Positions 9,199-20,617 of a stretch of 64,000 nucleotides of DNA are shown piece by piece. The stretch spans positions 512,619 to 576,618 of the forward strand of contig NW_006917092.1 in NCBI RefSeq assembly GCF_000516985.1, read 5' to 3'. The first letter of the stretch is position 1. Each line of letters begins with the position of its first letter. Made by a program: the position numbers and the translations under genes. The notes under the pieces were generated by a model. That model ran no database searches, had not been told where the DNA came from, and was given only the letters and a program-made list of their open reading frames with translations. The stretch comes from Pestalotiopsis fici W106-1 (taxonomy: Eukaryota; Ascomycota; Sordariomycetes; Amphisphaeriales; Sporocadaceae).

Positions 9199-12100
9199 AT
9201 GGAGCACACACCCATTAGCCTTCTCGTCCTCGGGCTCGTCTCAGTCCTCTCTTACATTTGGTTTCGACAAGTCCTGAAGCGACCGCGACAGACTTCACTC
9301 AACGCATGCGATCGCCGCCCAGAAGAGGAACTAGAGAAACCCGACAAACAGACTCCTTGGCAAGATGAAGCTTCCCAGCTTGGGCACGAAAGCCCTGCAG
9401 AAGAAGCTTCAACGACCGTAGCATCTTCCCATGCCCGATCGCCTCTCGAAATCCTCTATCCAGGCCAGTCCGATAAGTCGATTGAAGTCGAGTAAGTAGG
9501 CCTCAAAAACTTTATCCACCTACTAACAAAGTCCAGTATTGTCGCTGTACACGGATTAGGGGCCAACGTCGATTGGTCTTGGATTCATAAAGACGGGCCA
9601 CGCGAGATAAACTGGTTGCGAGATAGCGACATGCTACCAGCTCAAGTGCCACAGGCTCGCATCATCGCATACAACTACGAGTCAAAATGGCATTCCGATG
9701 CACCGAAGACGCGCCTCCGTCTCTGTGGCGAAGATTTGATTGTCAGTTTGGATGTCTTCCGCGCTGATTGTCGCGACAGACCCCTCATGTTCATTGGCCA
9801 CAGCCTCGGGGGCAACGTGATCCAACATGTACGTCAATGCATCTGATATACTACTCTCACTTGCTTACGGCTGCCGATAAGGGACTCCTCTATGCCGACC
9901 GCGAAAGTGATTACAGGAGCGTAATCGAAGCCACCACCGGCTTGATATTTCTCGGCACCCCTTTCCGTGGTAGCAAGATGCAACCGCTCGCAGTATTCGC
10001 CGCTGCGCTGATGACACCTATGGGATCACACAGCGGGATAGTAAAGAACCTCGGTTACGACGATGTCGATCTTCACGACAACTTGCACGACTTCTGCCGC
10101 CTTTGTAACCGCCTGTCACTTACCTCGTGCTGCTTCTTTGAGCTCGATAGCACGGACTATGGCAGGAAGGCAGGCATCTCAGGTATCATAAAGGGGATGG
10201 TACATCTCGTCATCTTGATCGTTTGTGGTAGCCTCACTAAGACTGAAACAGTGCGTGGAAGAGGCATCCGCATGCATCACAGGCCACGACAGGTTTAGCC
10301 TTCAGACGGATCACTTCAAGCTCAACAAGTTCGCCGGGCCCGGTGACCGATCCTTCCTTCTAGTCTCGTCAAAGATCAAGAAACTGGCCGATAACGCGGC
10401 AGGCATCGTGGACCGTCGGAGAAACCGTGTGTCTCTTTTAACTCTAAGATGAAAACTAGCTAACAGATCATTAGCATTGGAGATCGTGACGAGCAATGAC
10501 TGTATGTTTCTGTCCCCTCAGTGAAATTCGCCACTGACAACTTTTAGATGCTCACACGAAGAAGCCAGAAGCCCGTAACTGCCTGCGCGATCTGTTTTTG
10601 AGCGACCCGGCCGAGGACAAGCAGAGGCTAAAGCGCAAAAAAGGAAAACGCGCAGCGAACACGTGTGAATGGGTCCTTTCAACGGAAGAGCTGACAGCTT
10701 GGTTGGGTACCGGTACAGAACCCACAAGTCGTTTTAACGTCCTGTGGCTCTATGGGAATCCGGGCACTGGAAAGTCCACCATGGCGCTCTATCTCGCAGA
10801 CGAGCTAGCCAATGTGTTCACTCGAACGAATGGGAAGACACTTGCCTACTTCTTCTGTGACTCCAGTATTGAGGAGCGGAAGACCGCAACAGCGGTGGTG
10901 CGGGGTCTTTTGCTCCAACTGGTTCAGCAACATCCGCAACTCCTCGACGACATCCTCCCCAAGTATGATGAGCGAGGCGCTAACGTATTCACGTCATTCG
11001 ACGCCGTCTGGTCTATGTTTATAAAAGCGGCTGCAGACAAGAAGACCGGAGTCAAGTTTTGCATCATCGATGCCCTTGATGAATGCGACGCGGCGTCTCA
11101 GAAGACACTCCTTCAACAGCTGGAAGAGACCTTTAAAGACCCCGAGAGTGTGCGAAACGTGAGTTTCCTGATCACCAGCCGGCCATACCCGGAGATACGC
11201 GAACCACTGGAGCAGTTTGCGACAAATGCCGATTTGGCAGCATTTCCACAAGTGACCAAGGATATCGAACGCTGTATCGCCGAGAACGTGGCGACGCTTG
11301 AGAAGAGGAAGTATTATACAAAGGCCGTGACAGAGCAAGTCAAGAAAATTCTTCGTGACAAGGCCCAGGGCACGTTCCTCTGGATTGGTTTAGCCTGCAA
11401 AGAATTGACCGATGTCGACTCCAAAGATGCCGTCCAGTGCTTGCAAGACTTGCCCCAAGGACTTCCCGCTCTCTATGAATCCCTTCTCGAGAGGGCAATG
11501 CAACGACCACACGCGGACAAGCGCATTATCCAACAAATTCTGAGCTTCGTGACAATTGCCCGACGCCCGCTAGAGATCCTGGAACTCGCAAATGCTTGCG
11601 GAATATATCAGGACGAAGACCGCGAAACCCGATCCCAGTTCACACAAGAGGCAGTACGATCTTGCGGTCTTCTGATCGTCGTTCAGGACAATCGCTTATA
11701 CTTGCTTCATAAGTCTGTCACAGACTTCTTGATCCAGTCTCGAGACTACATCCAATTCGATGAGCTGCATTCGCATGCCGCGCTGGCGTACCGATGCATC
11801 GACTATCTGATCGAACAGCATGAGAATGAGAGGCGTGCCAACCCCAGAGAAACGGAACTCGAAAGCTACGCGGTAGCTTTTTGGCCAGAGCATGTACGCC
11901 TCGCAGGATCGGTATTCAAGATACTGGCTCGCCAGACCGTGTTCTTCACGGTGGATTCCGAAGTTCGAGATAGCTGGAGAAGGGCATGGAACTCAAGGCA
12001 AAATTCGTGGAAAGAAATACCAGATCAGTCCTCTTTGGCTCACGTGGCGGCTCGATTGGGACTTGTACCATTGATAGAGTATATGTGTGATCAGGGTATC

Positions 12101-13408
12101 CACGATGGGCCAGTCGACTGGGACAGCAGTGACTCGAGCGGTCGATCACCGCTAGAGTTGTCTGCTGAGGCGGGAGATGTCAGTTCCATGTCGCTCTTGC
12201 TACAAAAGGGCGCTCGGGTAAGCCACAGAGTATTGGTAGCCGCGGCCGGGATTCCATTGAATGGTCCAGCGATGTTAGAGTTACTACTTGACTCGCAACG
12301 CGACCAGGTCGTGGTAACCGAAGGCATCGTTCAGGCGGCAGCTAGAAACCCGTATAACGGCGAAGAAATAATAAAGCTACTCCTCGATCGACGCGGTAAC
12401 CAGGTTATAGTAACCGAAGGCATCGTTCAGGCGGCAGCTGGAAACCCGTATAACGGCGAAGAAACAATAAAGCTACTCCTCGATCGACGCGGTAACCAGG
12501 TTGTAGTAACCGAAGGCATCCTTCAGGCAGCAGCTAGAAATGGGCGTAGCGGCGAAGCAGTAATGAAGCTGCTCGTTAATGCCCGAGGCGGGCACGAATG
12601 CAATATTCTGCAGGTAGCTTCATCTCAAGGATACCGGGAAATTGTGCAACTCCTGCTCGAAAACAAAGTCGACGTCAATGCCCAAGGCGGGCATCACGGC
12701 AACGCTCTGCAGGCAGCTTCAGCTATAGGGGATGAGGAAATCGTCAAGATGCTGGTCGACCACGGGGCAGACGTCAATGCGTCCCATAACGCAGCAACTC
12801 CTTTATTGACAGCTGCAAAAAAGGGGCACGAAGAAGTAGTATGCATACTTCTCGCTGCCGGGGCAGACTATCGAGTTACGAACAATTTTGCTCGATCGGC
12901 TCTCATGTACGCTGCTATCCATAATCTCCCCAGGGCAGTGGACGTTTTACTCGGGAAGCCTGGTCTTGATATCAACGCGAAAGATTACTGGGGCGGAACG
13001 GCAATATCTTTCGCTGCTCGGCTTGGACACTCAGAGATATTCCAAAAACTCGCAACTCTGTCCAATATTGATTTGCAGGCGAAAGACTGCTTTGATCGGA
13101 CATCTCTCTGGTGGGCCCAGAGGCAAGGGCATATGAACATTGCAAATGCTCTTATCGAGTATGACCAACCAACAAATGGTGGACCGAGAACAGCCCAAAT
13201 GCTGGCCGCAGCTGGAGAATCTGCGAGATTCCCAAGTAATATTTCGCACGGAGGTTTTTGTGATGTATGCATGGCCATGTTGAATCGCTCATGGTTCAAA
13301 TATACCGCATGCGAAGGTGACCGTATTGTCATATGTCCGGAATGTCATGGGTTAGGTGTCTGCTGTCCCGGGAAATCCCACACGCTGTCATTTGAAGAAT
13401 GTTGGTAA
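9199..13408 (+). CDS. NLR: alpha/beta hydrolase-NACHT-ankyrin protein with Cys-rich tail
   Basis: Six exons (9199-9491, 9537-9828, 9882-10199, 10252-10426, 10475-10501, 10548-13408) join in frame to 1321 residues. Order: a hydrophobic amino-terminal helix (about residues 5-22); a SERAC1/SesB-like alpha/beta hydrolase starting DIVAVHGLG near 98, with nucleophile elbow GHSLGG near 184, GTPFRGS, and the His in TDHFKLNKF; a NACHT NTPase with Walker A GNPGTGKST near 438 and Walker B FCIIDALDEC near 540; ankyrin-like repeats from about 860 to 1260, including near-identical 32-residue units; and a terminal Cys/His-rich segment (FCDVC, ICPEC, GVCCPGKSHTL). In this fungal NLR class the repeats sense a ligand, NACHT oligomerises and the hydrolase is the likely effector, held at a membrane here. 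The tiny fifth exon (27 nt) is supported by phase and family fit. It is divergent from the HET-ZZ gene. Confidence 0.92.
12314..12541 (+). repeat. Tandem 96-bp coding repeats in the NLR
   Basis: Units start at 12314, 12410 and 12506, a period of 96 bases or 32 residues. The first two match at 93 of 96 bases; the third keeps only its first 35 or so bases close. The other ankyrin units in the gene are far more divergent. High DNA identity between neighbours means recent duplication or gene conversion, as seen in repeat-based recognition regions of fungal NLRs. Confidence 0.9.
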
Positions 13409-13960
13409 TTGATCAATTAATTGTTTGTTTGATGGAATGAGTTGGACGTCTCGTTTCGTGAGACGTGCTGGGTGCGGTGCCAGCATGGTCTATGCTAATC
13501 AAATCCATGTTAGAAAGGTTGATTTCTACCTAGTATTCCCGTTTATTGCGATAGACAAATTCCCGCGAAGAACTTGGTCTCCTCCGCCTATTGACAAAAC
13601 AGACGAGCATTATTGGCCGTGCCTCAAAGGGAATTTATACTATTTTGTTTTGACTATATATGCCTTTTGATAAGGTGCAATTATCCGCTTTTCTCTTTGG
13701 TTCTCCTTCCCTTGCTACACCTTTCTATTTTCAGTTTCGAGACGACTTATGGAGATGATGCTTTGAATCTCCGCGACATGTGTAGAATCGGTCACCGTAG
13801 CATGTCATGTGCACATCATCATCAAAAAAACAAATCTTGCTCTAACATTGATTTTCTAGTTCTAGACACTGTTCTAAGTAGTCTAAACACGGGCATGTCA
13901 TCCAAATTGCAAGGGCTGGAGAGAAACTTCTTGTTGGCTTTAGCCAGAGCCCATATCGCT
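13409..13960. other. Intergenic stretch, no gene seen
   Basis: It lies between the convergent 3' ends of the NLR and peroxiredoxin genes. It has short chance frames only and no repeat or RNA signature that I can see. Confidence 0.5.
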
Positions 13961-14543
13961 CTAGAGCTTTGCCAGGATGGCATCAACACCAGAGACGTCG
14001 ACGCCCTTGACCGGCTCCTTCTCAGCATAGGTCACGGTGCCCTTGTCGACAACGAGGGCATAGCGGTCGGTCCGCGGCGTGCCCGGAATGGTCCAGCCGA
14101 TGCTGGAGCTGAATGCAGTGTTGTCGTCTGACATGAAGAGCTGCAGCGGGTGAAATTGCCGTGTTAGTTCTTGACTTGTGGACACCTGTGTGTTGCGCCG
14201 CGATATTGATTCAACTTACAATCTTGTCGTCGACAATGCCATTGGCCTTGCCCCAAGCAGACATGACAAAGGGGTCGTTGTAGGCAATAAAGATGATGAG
14301 ATCGGCGCCGCCCTTCTTGAGCTCGTCAAACTTTTGGATGTAGCCAGACAGGTGGTTAGCCTGGCAGGTTGGCGTGAAAGCGCCGGGCACGGAGACGAGG
14401 ACAACCTTCTTGTCCTTGAACTCCTTGCTGGCGTCAAACTTGATGGGCATTCCGCAGGCAGTCACCTCGGACGTCTCTGGAGACGGGGCAACATATGTGA
14501 AGCTGATGCCCTCGGGGAAAGGCTTGCCGACCAGGTTAGACAT
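13961..14543 (-). CDS. Atypical two-Cys peroxiredoxin, Ahp1/Asp f 3/PMP20 type
   Basis: Two exons (14543-14220 and 14140-13961, intron 79 nt) give 167 residues, the usual length of the Prx5 subfamily. It reduces hydrogen peroxide and organic hydroperoxides using thioredoxin. The peroxidatic cysteine is Cys60 in VPGAFTPTC; Cys30 in EVTACGMP matches the second cysteine of Asp f 3/Ahp1-type enzymes that forms the intermolecular disulphide. The carboxyl part has the family block FSSSIGWTIPGTPRTDRYA and ends AILAKL, whose last three residues AKL resemble a peroxisomal PTS1 tripeptide. I chose the ATG at 14543; an upstream in-frame ATG at 14573 would add ten unconserved residues. A TATA-like sequence lies 123 bases upstream. 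Confidence 0.95.
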
Positions 14544-15274
14544 TTTGGAGGTTGTTTGAAAAGGAATTAACAAGGTATAGGGTTCTCAAGAGTGGTCAAA
14601 TATGTAAGGGTCTACTTTTCATAGAGTTGCACCAAGCAGGAAATTGTTGCGTCTTTGGAAGCTTATATTTATATACGCATTTTCCTCAGCTGCCCCTCAG
14701 GGTCCTTGGAGCTCGGCCGCCGTATTAGCGGGAAGAATGCGGGGTGGGTGGGTGCCAGGTGGGATGTGATGCGCGCGCGCGGGCGGATGATGGTGGGGTT
14801 GATTCCAGAGAGCGAATCGATTGGAAATGCATGTGGTTTTCCACCCTTTCCGCTGACTTATTGTCCAGAGGTCGCTATAATATCGTCATTGTACCCCTGC
14901 TTGCCCTTCGCATGCGGTCAGCATCGGCGGCCGCACCAGCATCGCTTCAAAGCTTGTGTGTAACGTGTATGGAATCAATGAAATCGAAAGACTAGAACTT
15001 CATGAAAGCAAAGTCTCTGGTAGATGCCGACAACCCAAATAAAATAGAAATGTCCTAGCCAAGATTTACAAGAAACTCAGCCGCAGCTTGTAGTAACTAA
15101 AAACAACGTCATGGGCGATGGATACGTGGACGGTCAGCAGCTAGTGAAGATCACCATCAACAAGAATTAATTCTCTACAAATTCTTGCTTCCACGATCAA
15201 TGATTCCATCGTATGGTTCAGCCAATTCAAATCCACACCGTCACACTGATACTAGCTATCGCTCTTGAGAAAAT
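14544..15274. other. Divergent intergenic region, no gene seen
   Basis: A promoter region between the peroxiredoxin (minus strand) and DUF1772 (plus strand) genes. Apart from a TATA-like run on the peroxiredoxin side, I see no defined element. Confidence 0.5.
14666..14675 (-). promoter_or_regulatory. TATA-like element of the peroxiredoxin gene
   Basis: The minus strand reads TATATAAATA, 123 bases upstream of the ATG at 14543. Position and sequence suit a TATA box; no transcript start is known. Confidence 0.4.
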
Positions 15275-15877
15275 ATGACTTTTCACTTGCCGGAGATGGA
15301 CAGCCACAAGGCCACCCTCACATGTGGACTGCTAGGTGTCCTGTCTACCACTGTCTTTTTCAGCATGAACACGACCATAAATTACCTTACGATTCCGACT
15401 GTATTCCTGGGTCATCCGCCACTGCATAGCTCGGAAGCCTCAGCATCGGGCTTCCTAGTCCGTTCCACCGAGAAGCCGGCCAGTGCCGTGAGCCACCTCA
15501 ACAGACAATGGCAGGAGATATACTGGCGTGGGCACCGCGTCGGTCCCGGGTCGGCCATATTCAGCGGGATTGCACTCGGCGCTGCCTCCTTCTTCAGCTC
15601 CCATGGCCAGGCCATAAAACCTGGCCGCTGGCTGCTGTTTGCTGCCGCTGGAGCCATTGCCATGTCCGCCTACCCTTACACGGTGTTCGCCATGGTGCCG
15701 ACCAACGACGAGCTGCACCGCCGGGGCGACGCCATCACGGAGGGTCTCGCGGAGAAGAAGGATTTTGATGAGGGCGAGACAGCAGCGCTGCTCGCCAAGT
15801 GGGTGCGCCTGAGCAAAGTCAGAGCAAGCCTGGCATTGATTGCAACGGCGTTTGGGGTTGCTGGTCTGTTGTGGTGA
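15275..15877 (+). CDS. DUF1772 (anthrone-oxygenase-like) integral membrane protein
   Basis: A single-exon gene of 200 residues. Hydrophobic helices occur near residues 15-35, 90-110, 118-142 and 182-200, giving a small four-helix membrane protein. The pattern of an Asn/Tyr-rich first helix (FFSMNTTINYL), a central NRQWQEIYWRGH segment and a late VPTNDEL motif is that of the DUF1772 family. The family includes the oxygenases that convert anthrones to anthraquinones (HypC and TpcL types), but most members have no proven activity. The only other tailoring gene nearby, the O-methyltransferase, is 13 kb away and there is no polyketide synthase. So a secondary-metabolism role is possible but not shown. 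Confidence 0.85.
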   Translation: MTFHLPEMDSHKATLTCGLLGVLSTTVFFSMNTTINYLTIPTVFLGHPPLHSSEASASGFLVRSTEKPASAVSHLNRQWQEIYWRGHRVGPGSAIFSGIALGAASFFSSHGQAIKPGRWLLFAAAGAIAMSAYPYTVFAMVPTNDELHRRGDAITEGLAEKKDFDEGETAALLAKWVRLSKVRASLALIATAFGVAGLLW

Positions 15878-16423
15878 GATGATGATCAAGTTATATTGTA
15901 TGCTAGCTGGTCAGTGGAACACGTATTTCGGATACTGGAATCAGATGAGTTGCATCGCTGCATTTTAGACTTGGCATATAAAATACCAAAGACGGTCGGG
16001 TCATTGCTGGAATATTTAGGTAGAATCCAGATGTAGTCAGTTTGAGAATCTTTTCTTACATGTAATGTTATGTGTTATGTAGGTACATACCTTTGAGGTA
16101 GGTAGGAAGCTTTGCAGGGACGGACAGGGCTGCATGGATATGATGTTTAATCCGGCATCGGCTCTGATGCCGCTAAGAAACAGCGGCTGCCAGCCACAAG
16201 GCAGGCACATGCAGCGCCACAAAACTTTTACATTACATTATACACATCTTTTCTCGCCTGGTTCATTGACAGCTACAACAAATCTTGCAATTCAACGCAG
16301 AACCCCAAATTCTGGATGAGTTGCTTGCTTTCTAGGCAATTTGTAATGTATTGTTACTAGATTTCACAAAGAGAGCTTCAACACCTACATTCATTTCCTT
16401 CGTTTCGCGAAAACACCAAAAAA

Positions 16424-18101
16424 ATGGCGTCATTCCTCTCGCGGGCGGCGTCCAATTCCCACGTCCAGTTTGCGACAACTGCCGTAGTATCTGGCGCAGT
16501 GGTCGCGGGAACGATTCTTGGATACCAACGACTTCAGCGAGAGTCGCGCATCAGCCACCTCAAACATTCGATACCCGAACTAGAGAACGACGATACAGTA
16601 CGGTCGGTATGTTCTATACTACTTCCCTGCCTTGTCTTCTCCAGCTTTTCAAGGCCTATTCATGTGTTCCCAGGCTTACTGACCGCAAAGCTGTGCAGAT
16701 AAATGATTTTGGCGGCGCCTCACCCTCCTCCTCGAAAGCAGACGAAGAAGACCGACGGAACGAAGAGCTCGCACGACGCGCACAGGCCGGCGACTTTGAC
16801 GACGAGCTGATCCTCGAGCAGCTGGCGCGCAATAGGGTATTTCTCGGGCCCGAGGGGCTGGAAAAGCTACGCAACGCTTTTGTCGTTGTCGTGGGCTGCG
16901 GTGGCGTGGGATCGCATGCCACTGCGGCGCTGGCCCGGTCGGGCGTGTCCAAGATCCGGCTCGTCGACTTTGACCAGGTCACACTGAGCTCGCTCAACAG
17001 ACATGCAGTGGCTACGCTGGCGGATGTAGGAACTGCCAAGGTTCTCTGTCTGCACAAACGGCTCATTGCCATTACACCGTGGACCAAGTTTGACCTGCGC
17101 CAGGAAAAGTACTGGGACGAATCGGCCGACCGCTTGCTGCAGCCGTGGCAAGACAATGATCAGAAGCCAGACTTTGTTATTGATGCCATTGACAACATTG
17201 ACACAAAGGTTTCGCTGCTCGAATACTGCTACAAACACGACATTCCAGTGATCTCGGCCATGGGTGCCGGCTGCAAGAGCGATCCCACGAGGATCATGGT
17301 TGGCGACATTAGCTCCAGCACAGACGATAGACTCTCCCGAGCCACAAGACGACGATTGAAGCTCAAGGGCATCACCAAGGGCATACCGACCGTTTTCTCT
17401 ACAGAAAAATCTGGAGAAGGCAAGGCCGAGCTCTTGCCATTGCCCGAGGACGAATTCACCAAGGGCTCAGTGGGAGATCTCGGAGTGCTGCCAGACTTTA
17501 GAGTTCGTATCTTGCCTGTACTGGGCACCATGCCAGCTGTATTTGGCTACACGGTAGCAAACCATGTAATTCTATCGATCACAGGTATGTCTTGGTATTT
17601 TTCTCCAGTCTGTCCTGGCGCGATTGCTAACTCATCATAGGATACCCATTGGATTATTCTCCAGCAAAGGGCCGAGACAAGATGCACGATGGTATTCTTG
17701 CTGCTTTGCAGGGCAGTGAGGAGAAGATTCTTCGACTCATGACTCCGGGCCATGACCCCAATATTGCCCTCGGCCTCAAGATCCCAATCACGATGGGCGA
17801 CGTGGCTTTCTTGACCGAAGAGGTTTTTAGAGGCAGGAGTGCCATCACGGGACTATCCACACGTCTTGCTCTTCTTAGGTGGCGCAAGCCTACAAAATCT
17901 ACATTGATCAGCATTGGTGACCAAAAGTCCACTGATGTCAAGCTGAGCGATCTGGTCTGTATGACCAAGGACGAGGCTGCGCGACACGAAAAGGAAATTT
18001 TCAAGGGTGACAAGACAGTGGAGGAAATCTACGACGCAGAGACGATTGCAAAGGTTGAAGGACTTATGAAGGAGGCGGCCAAGTATGAGAAATATAGGTG
18101 A
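16424..18101 (+). CDS. TCD1/TCD2-like: tRNA threonylcarbamoyladenosine (t6A37) dehydratase, E1-like
   Basis: Three exons (16424-16606, 16699-17584, 17641-18101) give 509 residues. It belongs to the ThiF/MoeB/E1 superfamily: nucleotide-binding loop VVVVGCGGVGSHATAALARSG, then IRLVDFDQV, SSLNRHAVAT and DFVIDAIDNIDTKVSLL. With an amino-terminal hydrophobic segment (TAVVSGAVVAGTILGY) and length near 500, it matches yeast Tcd1/Tcd2, outer-mitochondrial-membrane proteins that use ATP to cyclise t6A37 of ANN-decoding tRNAs into the hydantoin ct6A. The first intron is 92 nt; the branch TACTGACC sits well before the chosen CAG acceptor, and the phase fits only that site. The gene is intact and ordinary for a fungus. 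Confidence 0.92.
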
Positions 18102-19303
18102 GATGTATGATTCAAGTGACGTGTATAGCTACTGCATCATCAGCGACGGGTAAACGTGCCGGTTTAAGACAAAGACTATAGAAAGGAAAGATAATTCCTT
18201 GGGACACGACTTCAACAAGCGATATGCCTTCAAAATTTGATCCCTATAGGAGTAAAATCGAACGAGATTTACATTACGTTATGGCATGACATATTTCGGG
18301 TCCATTTGCTGATACCTGCAATTCCACATTCATAACAGTCAAGTTGTTCAATTCATGTGGAAGCGCTCTCTTGCAGCACAATTTTTGACACCAACGATTG
18401 TCTTGGCTTGCGTCCATACCGGAATTTCTGTCTTTTTCTTTTCTTCCTAGATGCCGTGCCAAAGAAGGTTTCCTAGACTGCTTTTCTTATTGCTTGCCAA
18501 GAATTCCTATCCGCAAAAAGATTCACCACCGATACTTTGTGGCATCGTATCGTCGAATACCGGCGGAGAGCCAACCCACCTTCCCGATTCGGCATCCAGA
18601 CCCCGGAACTTGTCAAGTTCCAGGGGCATCGGCATCAAAATTAGCAAAGCACACGAGTAGCAGACATACAACCCTCCCGCTACCGTATCTGGGGCAGGAG
18701 AGTTGCTTCTTCAGCAGCACCATCCTTTTACAGCCAATGACGACATGCCTGGCCAGCCACTAGCAACGGGGAGGCCATTGGCTTTCCTGGCCTGGATCAA
18801 GTCTGGATCATTATTCTGGGTCGCAATCAAAGCACCACCTCACCCACCTGACTGACCCCCATGGCGGCGCGCATTGTCTTTCATTCCAGTCGCTTAAGCT
18901 TATTTTGTTCCGGGTAAGGTGGTAACGACCTTTGAACAGGGATGGTTTCTCTATTGATGGGCTTGCCGAAATATATTTATGCCGGATGTCGCAACTTCAC
19001 GAGGAACGAGAGAAGTGGGCGAGCCGTCGTTGGTCCGTTGTACTCCTCAGAATCTGTGTCTACAAATCCGAGCAATTGTCTCCTGTATAATACTATAAGT
19101 ATTTTTGTCACTGCAAGAGCGGGAATACTCCGGTACCATCCAAGGTTTCTTGCTGAATAACATACTCTTTTTGAAGATTGCATACGGTAAACCACCGAGA
19201 AAACTCTATCAGCAGTTGGAGCGCTTCGAAATCGGACCAAGTCGAAAGAATTTGACATTCAGACACAGGACCTGATTCGGCATCCTCAAATCCTGTTCTA
19301 AAA
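18102..19303. other. Intergenic stretch, no gene seen
   Basis: About 1.2 kb between two plus-strand genes. Frames of up to 121 codons (18398-18763) have no homology-like composition. It presumably holds the 3' UTR of the TCD gene and the promoter of the carboxypeptidase gene. Confidence 0.5.
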
Positions 19304-20617
19304 ATGAAGAGTACGCAGGTTTTCAGCCTTCTTGGCCTGGCAGCCCTATCAAAAGCCTGCCTCACGGCCGACGAAAAAGCTGGAGTCGTCCGTCGCTCCG
19401 GCCGGGTCGACCCAAGAGCGAACAATGGACTGTCGATTGGTACGGGTGATCGATTCTCCAATGGTACTATCGCTCCCCGCGGTCTTGGTACCCAAGCAGC
19501 ATCGACTACTCCAGGTCTCATTTTCAACGTTGAAGAAATCAGCAGTGCTCTCCAGGGATTGGCCACTGTGTACGACATTGAGACTTTCACAGCTCCTTAC
19601 ACCACCTACGAGGGGAGGAGTATTTATGGTGCCAAGGTGGGCGGCACTGGAAATGGCACCGACGCATACAGCGTTTACATCAATGCCGGTATCCATGCCC
19701 GAGAGCGTGGCGGTCCCGACAATGTGATTTACTTCATCTCGGATCTTCTCTACGCCAACAAGAACAACCTGGGCCTGACGTACGGCAGCAAGACCTACAC
19801 GGCGGCTCAAGTGAAGACTGCCTTGTCAGCAGGAATCGTGTTTGTGCCCTTGAGCAACCCCGACGGTGTCGCATACGATCAGTCGTCGAACAGCTGCTGG
19901 AGGAAGAACCGAAACCCAGCCTCTGCCACCACTGGCCGGCCCGCCACTATCGGTGTCGATCTGAACCGCAACTTTGACTTTCTCTGGGACTTTCCCAACC
20001 TCTTTGCTACCTCGGTCCAATCCGGTGTTGCCTCGACAAGTCCAGCATCAGAGACGTATCACGGAACAGCCGCCTTCTCTGAGCCCGAGACCAAGAGCAT
20101 CAAATGGGTGCTCGACACACATGCCAATGTTGAGTGGTTCCTTGATCTCCACTCGGACGCCGGAGTAGTTCTCTACAGCTGGGGAAGCGACGACAACCAG
20201 TCTACAGATCCCAGCATGAACTTTTTGAACTCGACGTACAACAAGGCGCGTGGTGTCTCGCCCGACCGCAACGGTCTCGTGTATTCCGAGTACACTACTG
20301 CCGAGGACTGGGCCTTGAACGAGAAGACGGCCAAAACCATTGGCGCGTCCATGAAGGCCACTACCGGTCGATCGTACGACGTGGAACAGGCTAGCGAACT
20401 CTACCCGACTTCGGGTGCCAGTGACGACTACTCGTACTCGAGGCACTTTGCCGATCCCAGCCTAGGTCTGGTCCACGCTTTCACTGTCGAGTTTGGCTTC
20501 TCCAACAATGCTGCCTCTTGCGGCTTTTACCCTACAGCGGCAACTTACAAGCAGAATATTCTGGAAACAAATGCCGGGTTCATGGAGTTGTTGCTTGCTG
20601 CGGCCGCAAATGCATAA
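19304..20617 (+). CDS. Secreted M14 zinc carboxypeptidase (carboxypeptidase A/B type)
   Basis: A single-exon gene of 437 residues with a signal peptide (VFSLLGLAALSKACLT). The zinc and catalytic set of the M14A family is complete: HARE in INAGIHARERGG gives the zinc-binding His and Glu, DLNRNFDFLW carries the substrate-carboxylate Arg/Asn, WFLDLHSDAG supplies the third zinc ligand His, and AFTVEFGFS holds the general-base Glu near the carboxyl end. The enzyme trims carboxyl-terminal residues from peptides outside the cell and serves protein feeding; related enzymes are abundant in insect and nematode pathogens. The stretch between signal and catalytic domain (about residues 20-85) is shorter than the activation peptide of animal procarboxypeptidases. 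Confidence 0.95.
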   Translation: MKSTQVFSLLGLAALSKACLTADEKAGVVRRSGRVDPRANNGLSIGTGDRFSNGTIAPRGLGTQAASTTPGLIFNVEEISSALQGLATVYDIETFTAPYTTYEGRSIYGAKVGGTGNGTDAYSVYINAGIHARERGGPDNVIYFISDLLYANKNNLGLTYGSKTYTAAQVKTALSAGIVFVPLSNPDGVAYDQSSNSCWRKNRNPASATTGRPATIGVDLNRNFDFLWDFPNLFATSVQSGVASTSPASETYHGTAAFSEPETKSIKWVLDTHANVEWFLDLHSDAGVVLYSWGSDDNQSTDPSMNFLNSTYNKARGVSPDRNGLVYSEYTTAEDWALNEKTAKTIGASMKATTGRSYDVEQASELYPTSGASDDYSYSRHFADPSLGLVHAFTVEFGFSNNAASCGFYPTAATYKQNILETNAGFMELLLAAAANA

